A DNA stretch of 64,000 nt. It comes from Paracoccus sanguinis. Lineage in GTDB: Bacteria; Pseudomonadota; Alphaproteobacteria; Rhodobacterales; Rhodobacteraceae. The DNA lies in assembly GCF_900106665.1 (NCBI RefSeq), contig NZ_FNNA01000009.1, forward strand, positions 1-64,000. Direction: 5' to 3'. Made by a program: the position numbers and the translations under genes. The notes under the pieces were generated by a model. That model was not told the DNA's origin. It was given only the letters and a program-made list of their open reading frames with translations, and made no database searches. This document shows, in pieces, positions 32,389 through 41,211 of the stretch. Each line of letters opens with the position of its first letter. The stretch's first letter is position 1.

Positions 32389-33714
32389 TCATGATACGAG
32401 ACCGCCTTCTCTTCCCGTCGCCATCTCCCAACGTCGTACAGCGACGTCGCAGTAGACCGGGTCCAGTTCCACAGCGCAGCAGCGCCGCCCGGTGCGTTCG
32501 GCGGCGATCAGCTGGGTGCCGGAACCGCAGAATGGCTCGAACACCAGGTCGCCTGGATCAGTGAAGGCTTCCAGCACTGCCTCGACCAGCGCCACCGGGA
32601 AGACGGCGGGGTGCGACCCGGCGGCGCCAAGACCGCCCTTGTGGCGCATGATGCGGAAGACGCTGTCCGGGATGCGGTGGCTCTGGATCGCGTTGCCGAA
32701 ACCGGTCTTGCGATGAACCATGCCGTCGGCCCCGCGGAGCCCACCGCCGCCGAGGGTTTCGCCCGCGTGCTTGCTCTCCACTGTCTTGTTCGGCTTCCGG
32801 GGCTGGCGGTTGAAGTGGAAGATGAACTCGTGCGACGGTGCCAGCCGCCCGTTCCAGTCGCCGGGCAGGCCGGGCCCCTGGTCCCAGATATACCAGCCGA
32901 AGCGCCGCCAGCCCTGCGCGCGCATCCAGTCGAGCCAGCCTTCCCAATACGGGATCCATTCGCCATCGCGATGGACAAGGCCGAGGTTCACCAGCAGCTG
33001 GGCGTCGGCCGTGACGGGAGCCGCGGCGAAGACGCCTTGCATCAGCGCATCCCAATCGCCGACCTTCTCCTTCGCCGCGCCATAGTCGCGCTGCTGGGCA
33101 TAGGGCGGGGAGGTGAAGAGGAGCGACGCCTGCGCCCCGTCCATCAGCCGCGCCACCACGGCGGGGTCGGTTGCATCGCCGCAGATCAGCCGATGATCGC
33201 CCAGCGCCCAGATGTCGCCCGGCTGGGTGACCGGTTCGGCCGGGGCCTCGGGGATGGTATCCGCGGTGTCATCGTCGATGGGCGCACGATCGTCGGCGTC
33301 ATGCAGCAGCGCGTCCAGCTCGTCCTCGGGGATGCCGATCAGCCCCAGGTTGAAATCCTCGGCCATAAGGCCCCGCAATTCCTCGAGGAGGAGCGCCTCG
33401 TCCCACCCGCCCAGTTCGGTCAGCTTGTTGTCGGAGATCCGGTAGGCTCGGCGCTGCGCCTCGGTCAGATGGCCCAGCACGATGACTGGCGCCTCCGCCA
33501 GCCCGAGCTGTGCAGCGGCCAGGACGCGGCCATGGCCCGCGATCAACTCGCCATCCGCGGCAACCAGGCAAGGAACGGTCCAGCCGAATTCGGCCATGCT
33601 GGCGGCGATCTTCGCCACTTGATCGGCATCGTGGGTCTTTGCATTCCGGGCATAGGGGCGAAGGCGGCCCAGCGGCCAATGCTCGATCCGGCCGGGCAGG
33701 AGGGGCGCGTTCAT
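32389..33714 (-). CDS. ParB-domain DNA methyltransferase (TSPPY type)
   Basis: The 441-residue protein joins an N-terminal ParB/Srx-like domain (about 15-110: LRPYARNAKTHDADQVAKI, LIAGHGRVLAA, RISDNKLTELGGWD) to an amino-methyltransferase domain (about 165-430). The catalytic motif is TSPPY (LLFTSPPYAQQRDYG), and the cofactor motif near the C-terminus is FEPFCGSGT. The TSPPY form suggests N4-cytosine or N6-adenine methylation. The start overlaps the stop of a paralogous gene by 4 bp, so both come from one transcript. Such pairs are common orphan methyltransferases in Rhodobacterales phages, probably protecting phage DNA from host restriction. Confidence 0.88.
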   Translation of the reverse strand: MNAPLLPGRIEHWPLGRLRPYARNAKTHDADQVAKIAASMAEFGWTVPCLVAADGELIAGHGRVLAAAQLGLAEAPVIVLGHLTEAQRRAYRISDNKLTELGGWDEALLLEELRGLMAEDFNLGLIGIPEDELDALLHDADDRAPIDDDTADTIPEAPAEPVTQPGDIWALGDHRLICGDATDPAVVARLMDGAQASLLFTSPPYAQQRDYGAAKEKVGDWDALMQGVFAAAPVTADAQLLVNLGLVHRDGEWIPYWEGWLDWMRAQGWRRFGWYIWDQGPGLPGDWNGRLAPSHEFIFHFNRQPRKPNKTVESKHAGETLGGGGLRGADGMVHRKTGFGNAIQSHRIPDSVFRIMRHKGGLGAAGSHPAVFPVALVEAVLEAFTDPGDLVFEPFCGSGTQLIAAERTGRRCCAVELDPVYCDVAVRRWEMATGREGGLVS

Positions 33715-34973
33715 GCCGCGAGCCGCTTGGCCTTGAGGGCGGCAAAGGTCTCGCCGGTTTCCGCCAGCACAGCCTCCTCGCCCGTGAAGGACTGCCAGCG
33801 CTCGATGGCGACGTCGACATAGGCCGGGTTCAACTCGATCCCGAAGCAGACACGCCCCGTCGTCTCGGCCGCGATCACGGTGGTGCCGGATCCCATGAAA
33901 GGCTCGTAGACTGCCTGGCCGGGGCTGGAACTGTTCAGGATCGGGCGGCGCATGCATTCGACCGGTTTCTGCGTGCCGTGGACCGTGTCTGCATCCTGAT
34001 CTCGGTTGGCGATCTGCCAGAGCGTGGTCTGCTTGCGGTCCCCGGCCCAATGGCCCTTGCCTTTGGCGCGCACCGCATACCAGCAGGGTTCGTGCTGCCA
34101 ATGATAGTCGCCGCGGCTGAGCACCAGCCTGTCCTTCGCCCAGATGATCTGCGACCGGATCGCGAAACCTGCTGCGGTCAAGCTGTCCGCCACGGTCCCG
34201 GCATGCAGCGCGCCGTGCCAGACATAGGCGACGTCGCCGGGAAACAGCGCCCATGCCTCGCGCCAGTCGGCGCGGTCGTCGTTCAGCACCTTTCCGGTGC
34301 GTTTCGTCTTGGCCGCGCCCGCCTGATTGCGCCAGCTTGGATCATACTCCACGCCATAGGGCGGGTCGGTGACCATCAGCAGGGGGCGTACATCCCCGAG
34401 CAGCCGTCCGACCACATCCGCCGCAGTGCTGTCGCCGCAGATCAGACGGTGCGCGCCGAGTTGCCACAGGTCGCCCGGCACCGACACCGGCGTGACCGGA
34501 AGTTCGGGCACATCGTCCTCGCCCTCGACCGGACCATCGTCGCCCAGCGCGTCGGGATCCCGCAAAAGCGCGTCGAGGTCATCGTCGCTGATGCCCAAGA
34601 GCGTCAGGTCGAAATCCTCAGCCAGCAGCCCCGCGATCTCGTCGCGCAGCAGGGCTTCGTCCCATTCGCCCAGTTCCGTCAGCTTGTTGTCGGCGATCCG
34701 GTAGGCCCGGCGCTCGGCCTCGTCGAGATGGCTGAGCCGGATGACCGGCACCTCGGTCAGCCCGAGCATGGTGGCCGCCAGCACCCGTCCATGGCCCGCG
34801 ATCAGTTCGCCGTCGTCGGCCACCATGCAGGGCACGGTCCAGCCGAACTTGGCCATGCTGGCAGCGATCTTCGCCACCTGGTCGTCGCCGTGCATCTTGG
34901 CATTGCGGGCATACGGGCGCAGCCGGGCAATCGGCCAGGACTCTACCTGGCTCGGCGCGAAGACGAGGTCCAT
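33711..34973 (-). CDS. ParB-domain DNA methyltransferase (DPPY type)
   Basis: This 420-residue protein, from the ATG at 34973, is a paralogue of the next gene with the same layout: ParB/Srx domain (LRPYARNAKMHGDDQVAKI, AGHGRVLAATMLG) then methyltransferase. Its catalytic motif is DPPYG (MVTDPPYGVEYDPS), typical of N6-adenine enzymes, and the cofactor motif is FMGSGTTV. The open frame goes to a TTG at 35087 but that part crosses a terminator-like hairpin and is probably not coding. The two enzymes may modify different sites. The ParB part could provide DNA tracking or target choice; this is not established. Confidence 0.88.
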   Translation of the reverse strand: MDLVFAPSQVESWPIARLRPYARNAKMHGDDQVAKIAASMAKFGWTVPCMVADDGELIAGHGRVLAATMLGLTEVPVIRLSHLDEAERRAYRIADNKLTELGEWDEALLRDEIAGLLAEDFDLTLLGISDDDLDALLRDPDALGDDGPVEGEDDVPELPVTPVSVPGDLWQLGAHRLICGDSTAADVVGRLLGDVRPLLMVTDPPYGVEYDPSWRNQAGAAKTKRTGKVLNDDRADWREAWALFPGDVAYVWHGALHAGTVADSLTAAGFAIRSQIIWAKDRLVLSRGDYHWQHEPCWYAVRAKGKGHWAGDRKQTTLWQIANRDQDADTVHGTQKPVECMRRPILNSSSPGQAVYEPFMGSGTTVIAAETTGRVCFGIELNPAYVDVAIERWQSFTGEEAVLAETGETFAALKAKRLAA

Positions 34974-35007
34974 GGGATAGGGCTCGGGATGTGGGGGAGG
35001 GGAAATG

Positions 35008-35039
35008 AAAAGCGCCCGCGAGGGGGTTCCTCCGGGCGC
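35008..35039 (-). terminator. Rho-independent terminator or attenuator
   Basis: On the minus strand GCGCCCGGAGG, loop AACCC, CCTCGCGGGCGC form an 11-bp stem with one bulge, followed by TTTTC. It lies 35 bp upstream of the methyltransferase start, so it either ends transcription of the five-gene operon upstream or attenuates the methyltransferases. Confidence 0.6.
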
Positions 35040-35136
35040 AATTTCTTCGATGATCAAGGGGTAGGTCAATGGGGGCAGGTCTGTCAACCCGAAAAGTGAA
35101 GCGGATTCAACAGCTTCTAACGAATTGGCTTTTCGG

Positions 35137-35287
35137 GGTGGCTTCTGGCCACCTGGCTTCCCCGAAGGTGGCTTCCCTAGCTTCCCGCCGGGAATCCACC
35201 CCTGCCAGATCGCGATTCCGCAAGCCGCTGATCTGACTCACGAATTCCGGCATCAGGTCGCAAGGTGGCTTCCGCCTGGCTTCCCCG
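35137..35287 (+). repeat. Cluster of GGTGGCTTC-type short repeats in a 429-bp gene-free region
   Basis: Three imperfect copies of a unit GGTGGCTTC...CTGGCTTCCCCG start at 35137, 35167 and 35264; the first and third are the best match, differing by a short insertion. The rest of 35040-35468 holds no gene I can support. The copies may be binding sites or a decayed tandem repeat. Confidence 0.5.
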
Positions 35288-35468
35288 GTGAAAATGCCTC
35301 ACGCTAGCGAACCGCCGCGCTGCGCCCCCCCGCATACGTTCGGGGCCGGGGAGGAACCAGAGGAGGGGGATGTTTGCTCGGTACAGACTGAATACATGTG
35401 GGGAAGTGATGTGTTGTCTCAGAGTGTCTATCTACCGTGCTTTCCGTATTCGATCTCTGCTGGATGAT

Positions 35469-36305
35469 CTATGCTTGGTTAAGGACGGGAACTTCTGCGT
35501 TCTTCCACGATCCTTTCCCGCTATCTGTCGGGATGTGAGGGGCAACCTCCGCCACTGTTCGAGTGTGCAACACTGGCGGTGCTTGATTCATATCCCAGAT
35601 ATGGAAAATGTAAGCGTCGGCAGCCTGAACTGCCTTGTTCCATTCATTGCGTGTCACAATGAAGCGCATGGGAGAGATCGTAGTGGACTTGACTTCAATG
35701 AGCCTGTTCGCAATGCCGCCCTTGCTGTTATCGTAGGAAAGCACGTCGTAACCTGCAAAGTTGTCATCAAAACCTGGCCATTCCGGTTCCCGGTCAATAC
35801 CGATGTCCTTGAGGCGCTTGCGCTCATGTTCCAGCGAAAGGATTTCTGCAGCGCGTCCCTGCTCCATTTTTTCGTGATCTGTGAGCAGGCGTGCATAGCC
35901 TGAAACCGAATCCCACCAGGTAACAACATGGAGTGGCGTCGGGCTCTCCATCAGACCGGCAGCTGCGAAAACATCTTGATCGTTGCGGTCAAGCCTTTTG
36001 ACGAAGCGCTTACGGCCTTGGCGCATGAGCTTTGCCCAAATCGGTTGGTGCTTTATCAAGACACCCTTGATGCAGGTCTGGTAGAAAAGATGGCCGTCGA
36101 GCGGGCAGTCTTTCTCGACGAGCCCGGACAGGTAGACAGATGCTTCCATATCCAGGCTGTGTGCGTCTGCTTCAACGCTTTCGATTAGCGCAAGCAGATC
36201 GGTGAGCGGAAGTTCTGGATGACTTGCCCGATACTTGCGAAACAGGCGAAGTCCTTCGAAGCACGGCAGCGAGAAGACACGTTCGGTAGAGATCGCCGCG
36301 GTCAT
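35469..36305 (-). CDS. DUF3883 (NO VEIN C-terminal type) putative nuclease
   Basis: The 278-residue protein has a DUF3883 domain at about residues 185-260. GYDVLSYD, then NRLIEVKSTT carries the Asp, Glu and Lys of a PD-(D/E)XK nuclease core in order, so the site looks intact. The N-terminal 150 residues are helical and unassigned. DUF3883 domains accompany helicases and methyltransferases in many restriction and defence clusters. It is the last gene of a five-gene operon and overlaps the helicase gene by 4 bp. It may be the effector nuclease of that system, since the BglII-like protein seems to lack its catalytic residue. Lower GC than the phage genes. Confidence 0.75.
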   Translation of the reverse strand: MTAAISTERVFSLPCFEGLRLFRKYRASHPELPLTDLLALIESVEADAHSLDMEASVYLSGLVEKDCPLDGHLFYQTCIKGVLIKHQPIWAKLMRQGRKRFVKRLDRNDQDVFAAAGLMESPTPLHVVTWWDSVSGYARLLTDHEKMEQGRAAEILSLEHERKRLKDIGIDREPEWPGFDDNFAGYDVLSYDNSKGGIANRLIEVKSTTISPMRFIVTRNEWNKAVQAADAYIFHIWDMNQAPPVLHTRTVAEVAPHIPTDSGKGSWKNAEVPVLNQA

Positions 36306-38212
36306 TCGACCTCCGGCGGAACGTCCGGTGCTGTACCCTCCATCTCCGCGATGAGGTCGATTATATCCTTGAGCTCGACATCATAGTCGAGCGGATCGGC
36401 GGCCTCTTCTTCGTCAAAGGCGATCTCGTGGAGATCAGGATCGTCAAGGAGCTGCTGCATGTTGCGGATTTTCTCAACAAGGCGGCGACTGACCGACATG
36501 TCGATGCTGCCGATGACGGGCGGTGCCTTGGAGCGGTAGATGTGAATGTGGGTTTCTTCGTCGGGTGCCAGACCGAGGCGGTGAATGCGGTCGATGGATT
36601 GAAGATAATGGGTCGAAACGTAGCTGCGGTCGGCGTAGATGGCATTGTGGCAGACGGTGTGGAGGCTTATGCCCTCACCCGCTGCAGCAGGATTTGCCAC
36701 GAGGACGAAGCATCCTGGGTCTTCGTGGAAGCGCCGAATCCGTCCCTCTCTAGTTTCAGGATCACTAGGCAGGCCTGACGGAACTCCGCCATGGATGTAG
36801 ACGGGGTTCAGGTCGGCAAGCGCCGAGACGAAACTGTGGATCGTGTCGGTGAAGATCGTCCAGATCACGCACTTCTTGCCGTCCCTCGCCAGTGCATAGG
36901 CATGATCCATGACTGCCCGCATTTTCGCGGAGTGGCCTTCATCGAGCACCTGATCGACAATGGCCGAGTCCACCTTGACGTCATCATTGGCCATCGCGCT
37001 GAGCGCGAGGGTTGGATTAACGGAGAGCTGAAGCAGGCGCATGACCGACCGCCGTGCTTTCAGGAACTGCGCGTCACCCATGCCGCGCGATATCTGCTTT
37101 GAATAGTTGCGCAGGAATTCGTTGCGGACGATGGAGTAAAGGGCGAGTTGCCCCGAATCCATGCTGATATCAATGAAGTGCCGCTCGGCGGGTGGAAGGC
37201 CTAGCTCGGTCTTGGTCGTGCGGACATAAAGATTACCGAGAACCTCACGCGGAGATTTTCCGTGCGAGATTTCGAGGCCGTAGCCGTGTCCAGGCCAGAG
37301 AAAATCGAGCTGCGACTCCATATCGGATGCCGCCTGCGGCATTGGCGTTCCCGTAAGGATATCGCGCCGTATGGGGTCATCTGCCGTTCGGAGAAAGAAC
37401 GCGCCGCGCTGAGACTGCCAGCCCGCCTTCATGCGGTGGGCTTCATCAAGTACAAGATGGGTCGGCGTGGTGGCGAAATGTGAAGCCAGCAAACCCTGGT
37501 GACGGATCACCATGTCATAGGAGATGATGAACCGCGTCGCCCCCGACCGAAGCGCTTTTCGGGTTTCTTCCTCAGAACCGACCAAGAGCGTGAAAGGTTC
37601 AGAGCCGCCGTCTGGGGCATCTTCAATCATGCACTCGTCAGCAATGTCCATCCAGGCCTGAAAAGCCGCCTTCGGCGCGACGACAATGAAGTGATGTCCA
37701 GGTCGCCGCGTCAGCATATGCAGCGCGAATGTCACCGTAGTTTTTCCAGCGCCAGGAACAGAAAAGTTTGCACCGTTGCTGAGTGCGAGAAGGTGAGAAA
37801 GGTCTCGAAGCTGGAAGTCGCGGAGTTCCCGCTTGGTGAAGCCCATGTCTTTAAGCCGCGCTTCGATCTCATCCGTGCTGAGAACTTCAGTTATCTGACT
37901 GCGTAGCTCGCGTGTCTTGCGTATCTGCACAGCGAACGCGCGCAACTTGCCTTCGGCCTCACCCTCGGGTCTGAAGCGGAAATTCAGGCTTATCTGGTTG
38001 GCCTTGCTGCCAAGCTCTCGCACCACGCCAAGCGTGTCTGGCCAAGACAGATTGATCGCGCCGCCAGCAACGGTGTGATCGAGCTTCTTCGTACGAATCG
38101 CCAGCTTCAGGCGCGACCAGATGGGGGTTTCCAGCGCGTCGTCAGGCACTGTGAAAGTGCCTGTGTGATCTGGATTATATCGAACGGTTACGGCTGTTGG
38201 GGTATCGCTCAC
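36302..38212 (-). CDS. SNF2-type superfamily 2 helicase/translocase
   Basis: The 636-residue protein shows the helicase motifs in order: a Q-like region (LRDFQLRDLSHLLAL), Walker A NFSVPGAGKTTV at about residue 150, motif II LVLDEAHRMK near 255, motif III LTGTPMPQ, and motif VI QSIDRIHRLG near 555. An N-terminal domain of about 120 residues and an acidic C-terminal tail flank it. SNF2-type translocases in defence systems move along DNA to recruit or activate a nuclease. It lies between a ParB-like gene (6 bp) and DUF3883 (overlap). Confidence 0.88.
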   Translation of the reverse strand: MSDTPTAVTVRYNPDHTGTFTVPDDALETPIWSRLKLAIRTKKLDHTVAGGAINLSWPDTLGVVRELGSKANQISLNFRFRPEGEAEGKLRAFAVQIRKTRELRSQITEVLSTDEIEARLKDMGFTKRELRDFQLRDLSHLLALSNGANFSVPGAGKTTVTFALHMLTRRPGHHFIVVAPKAAFQAWMDIADECMIEDAPDGGSEPFTLLVGSEEETRKALRSGATRFIISYDMVIRHQGLLASHFATTPTHLVLDEAHRMKAGWQSQRGAFFLRTADDPIRRDILTGTPMPQAASDMESQLDFLWPGHGYGLEISHGKSPREVLGNLYVRTTKTELGLPPAERHFIDISMDSGQLALYSIVRNEFLRNYSKQISRGMGDAQFLKARRSVMRLLQLSVNPTLALSAMANDDVKVDSAIVDQVLDEGHSAKMRAVMDHAYALARDGKKCVIWTIFTDTIHSFVSALADLNPVYIHGGVPSGLPSDPETREGRIRRFHEDPGCFVLVANPAAAGEGISLHTVCHNAIYADRSYVSTHYLQSIDRIHRLGLAPDEETHIHIYRSKAPPVIGSIDMSVSRRLVEKIRNMQQLLDDPDLHEIAFDEEEAADPLDYDVELKDIIDLIAEMEGTAPDVPPEVE

Positions 38213-38218
38213 GCAGGC

Positions 38219-39550
38219 TTACTCCTCCCCGTCATCATCGGCAGCAACACCGTCCTGGCGCGCTTGGATCGCGGCCTCGATCTTGTCGAGACCTTTGCGG
38301 ATCGATCCAATCTGCTTGAGGATGGCTGGCAAAGTCGGCGTTCCTGCGGAACTGATGTCGATGCCCGTGATCTTGGAGTTGACCTGCGCCAGCGCCTTGA
38401 GCGCGGCTTCTTCGTTCTTCTGACCTTTGTCGAGCTCAATGGCTGTCTCGCAGGCCTCGATCAAAGTGGTGATCGCTTCGTCCCTGGTATCTTCGTCACG
38501 CAGCACCTGGATGATGGGCGTGTAGTCTTTGCTGTCGCCGTCATTGTCGATATCGATGGCGAAATCATCGTCATCGACTTGATCGTCATCATCGGCGGCG
38601 GGCAGCTCAAGCTGATCTTCCATAATTTCCAGCACTTGGGGTGCCAGCTTGCCGAACGCCGCATTAAAGCGGTAGACACGCCCGCTAATCCTGTCGCGGT
38701 TTTCATAGAGACACCACGCAATCGCGCGGCTTGCGTTCTGAAGGTTCGCGTCCTTCTTGGCGATAGCTTTGGGGAGATCCCCAAATATCTGCTGCCCGTC
38801 CTGAAGCAGGTCGTACTCGCCAGGCTTCTTGACCCACTCGCTGAGGTACAAGTCTGCTTCATCCAGCGCTTGCAGGACGTTTTCGATGTCGGTCTTGCTG
38901 CGGCGAAGGCGGTCAGCGACCTCCTTCGTGGATCTGTTCTTTCCGACCTGGCGGCGGATCAGTCTTGCATCGCCGATCCAGTCATAGTCGAGCTTCGTTT
39001 GAGGCCGCGCTTGCAGATCGGCTTCGATATCGTCGATTTCGTCTCGCGTAACGTCTGGCGGCAAAACGGCACACTTGATGTTGGTGAAGCGATCATCAAG
39101 CGATCCATCCTTGCGCTTCATGAGCTCGCGCATAGCAGCAAGGCGTCGGTTGCCGTTAACGACAACACCCGTGCTGGTAATGAGGATCGTCTCGCGTTGG
39201 CCGTCCTTTTCCAGAACCGAGATGATTGGGGTAACAGAGTCGGTGCCCTGCTTGGCGAGCCGCGCCAGGATTTCGTGCTGCGCCTGCTGAGCGGTGGTCA
39301 GCTCCTGACCCTTCTCGAAGAAGTCCTTGGCCAGGCCTTCGCGGGCGATCTCCGTCTGCTGCGCGCTGAACGTGCGGCAGTTTTCCATGCGGTACACGGG
39401 AACGTCGATGGGCAAGGAAATCACCTTGGGCGTGAACTTGTCGCTACGAAAATCAAAAATAGTTTCGCCGAATTCATCCGACGCTTCTCGCCTCTTGGCG
39501 ATCATGGCCTCGCGCTCTGCTCGGGGTGTCAGATTGATTTTGTAGGTCAC
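38219..39550 (-). CDS. ParB/Srx-like protein of the restriction-like operon
   Basis: The 443-residue protein has a ParB-like domain at about residues 40-150, with VVVNGNRRLAAMRELMKRKDG as the nucleotide-binding-type motif, followed by an HTH-like helical region (STKEVADRLRRSKTDIENVL) and a very acidic linker (PAADDDDQVDDDDF) near residue 310. It is not a chromosome partition ParB: there is no ParA, and the domain order differs. ParB-type proteins of this kind occur in phosphorothioation and other defence clusters. It lies between the BglII-like gene (14-bp gap) and the helicase (6-bp gap). Confidence 0.75.
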   Translation of the reverse strand: MTYKINLTPRAEREAMIAKRREASDEFGETIFDFRSDKFTPKVISLPIDVPVYRMENCRTFSAQQTEIAREGLAKDFFEKGQELTTAQQAQHEILARLAKQGTDSVTPIISVLEKDGQRETILITSTGVVVNGNRRLAAMRELMKRKDGSLDDRFTNIKCAVLPPDVTRDEIDDIEADLQARPQTKLDYDWIGDARLIRRQVGKNRSTKEVADRLRRSKTDIENVLQALDEADLYLSEWVKKPGEYDLLQDGQQIFGDLPKAIAKKDANLQNASRAIAWCLYENRDRISGRVYRFNAAFGKLAPQVLEIMEDQLELPAADDDDQVDDDDFAIDIDNDGDSKDYTPIIQVLRDEDTRDEAITTLIEACETAIELDKGQKNEEAALKALAQVNSKITGIDISSAGTPTLPAILKQIGSIRKGLDKIEAAIQARQDGVAADDDGEE

Positions 39551-39564
39551 TGGCGTCCCCCTTC

Positions 39565-40029
39565 TTACTCGAACGCGACCACGAGGATAGGCACGGTGAT
39601 TACACGGTCGAAGAGCTCAAGCTCTTTGATAACGCGCTCGGCGTTGGCGATATTATCGCCAATGATCTTTGCAGCTTCTCTTGTTGGCAGGGCTATGCCT
39701 GCGGCTTCGATCTTCTGGCTTTGAAATAGGTATTGGAGCTTCAGGAGATCGTAGGGCGCTCGGCTCATGTTGCCCGTTTGAAGCTGGAACGCGAGATCGT
39801 CTTGCATGGCAAAGACGCTGAGGCCATGCGCCTGGTCGAGGTTGACGTTTAGCGCCCACCCTTCTTTCAGGAACTCGGTTTCCACATGCGTTCGAATATC
39901 GGGCGTGCATCGCGGCGCGATCTTGACTGCGGGCGCTTCAAAAACGTCCGTGAGCCATTCTTTCAGGTCACGCCGATCCCATTCGGCACCCGCGCTGTGA
40001 TGATCTTCGTAGGTATATGCGAGCTTCAT
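39565..40029 (-). CDS. BglII/BstYI-like restriction endonuclease homologue, active site atypical
   Basis: The 154-residue protein resembles the BglII/BstYI family in its second half: FQLQTGNMSRAPYDLLKLQ corresponds to the family segment with E-x-Q-x-G-N and YDLLKLQ, and the C-terminal IALPTREAAK and NIANAERVIKEL are also typical. The Glu normally two residues before the Gln appears here as Gln, and no acidic residue stands nine positions before it. The protein may therefore bind DNA without cutting it, or use other residues. It is shorter than BglII (223 residues). It follows the methyltransferase by 8 bp, the classic R-M pairing. Confidence 0.65.
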   Translation of the reverse strand: MKLAYTYEDHHSAGAEWDRRDLKEWLTDVFEAPAVKIAPRCTPDIRTHVETEFLKEGWALNVNLDQAHGLSVFAMQDDLAFQLQTGNMSRAPYDLLKLQYLFQSQKIEAAGIALPTREAAKIIGDNIANAERVIKELELFDRVITVPILVVAFE

Positions 40030-40037
40030 GGATCCTA

Positions 40038-40928
40038 CTAAGCATTGGGGTCATAGACGGGTTTGTTCATCGGGCGGGTGCGGAGCGTACCTGCGCGGAG
40101 CTGGTGAATACGATCCCATGCAATATCGACATAGGCTTTATCGAGATCGCAGCCGTAGGCATGTCTTCCATGCTTCAACGCTGCAATCGCGGACGAACCA
40201 ACGCCAAGATAAGGATCGAGGACGCTCTCGCCTTCGTTTGTCAAAGCCAACACCAATCTCTCCACCAGCCCGATGGGGAACTGGCAAGGATGATCGGTCT
40301 TTTCAACGTGGTTGGATTTGACATTGGGAATATCCCAAACATCGGAAGGGTTCTTTCCAAGAGGATTGCTGGAAAGCTCGCCCTTGTTCGGACCTTTGAA
40401 GTGCTTTTTGTTCGGATACTTCGAGGGGATGCGGACAGGATCTAGGTTGAACGTGTAGTCCTCAGATTTGGTGAACCATAGAATCGTTTCATGCCTACCC
40501 GAAAAGCGCTTCTGACAGTGCAGCCCATGACCGAATGTCCAAACAATTCGATTGCGGAGTTGCAGGCCGTGGTGCTTGAAGAGCGGGTAGAGAAGGATGT
40601 CTAGCGGGAATATCTCGCCTGAGTCAACGTGGTTGCCAACCTGCCAGCAGATGGACCCGTTTGGCGCGAGCAGACGTACGGCTTCGGCAATGCACGCAGC
40701 CTGATCCTCAACATATTTTTCTTGCGATGTGCGCTTTTCGTAAGACTTTCCAATGTTGTACGGCGGTGAGGTCACGATCAGACTCATGGACTCGTCAGGC
40801 AGACGGCGCATGAACTTTAAATTGTGCTCGCAAGCGATTTCGGCTTTCGCATCCCGTTCCAAGCGGTGGATTGTGGCACTATCGTTGTGGTCAGAGTGCA
40901 CAAGGGCAACGGCTTGCTTCGAGGGCAT
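40038..40928 (-). CDS. DNA methyltransferase of the restriction-like operon (TSPPY type)
   Basis: The 296-residue protein, from the ATG at 40928, is an amino-methyltransferase with TSPPYNIGKSYE at about residue 53-64, and the cofactor motif VLDPYLGVGSSAIAA near residue 245. The region between includes KTDHPCQFPIGLVERL, typical of the N4-cytosine and N6-adenine beta class. It is the first gene of a five-gene operon on the minus strand and likely protects the recognition site. The open frame further upstream to 41069 lacks family sequence. The 283 bp upstream, to 41211, hold no gene and probably the operon promoter. Confidence 0.9.
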   Translation of the reverse strand: MPSKQAVALVHSDHNDSATIHRLERDAKAEIACEHNLKFMRRLPDESMSLIVTSPPYNIGKSYEKRTSQEKYVEDQAACIAEAVRLLAPNGSICWQVGNHVDSGEIFPLDILLYPLFKHHGLQLRNRIVWTFGHGLHCQKRFSGRHETILWFTKSEDYTFNLDPVRIPSKYPNKKHFKGPNKGELSSNPLGKNPSDVWDIPNVKSNHVEKTDHPCQFPIGLVERLVLALTNEGESVLDPYLGVGSSAIAALKHGRHAYGCDLDKAYVDIAWDRIHQLRAGTLRTRPMNKPVYDPNA

Positions 40929-41211
40929 GTCTTTGTTCCGATGATTCTTTACGCTGCATGAATGGTGCGGCAGGACGAAAACCGAGGCGGCACCTAGACG
41001 ATATCTGGTATCTGGCGCGAAACGCAATCCTGCATCTGGCGTCGTTCGACCATCCTCGCCTCTTACCATACGTTAGTTGCTCTGGGTTAACGGAAGCTGA
41101 CTTGGACAGGACCGGTGGCATCGGGAGTACTCGTCGTGCTGCTGGGCCGCACACAACTGTTACGGGCTTGGCGCACCGAGAGGCCGCTTGATGTCTGCCT
41201 CGACGACAGTC

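Noticed and set aside
32611..33822. A 403-codon plus-strand frame opposite the ParB-methyltransferase
   Set aside because: Antisense shadow of a gene with clear catalytic motifs.
38219..39550. A plasmid or chromosome partition ParB
   Set aside because: There is no ParA and no parS-like array, and the gene is embedded in a restriction-like operon.
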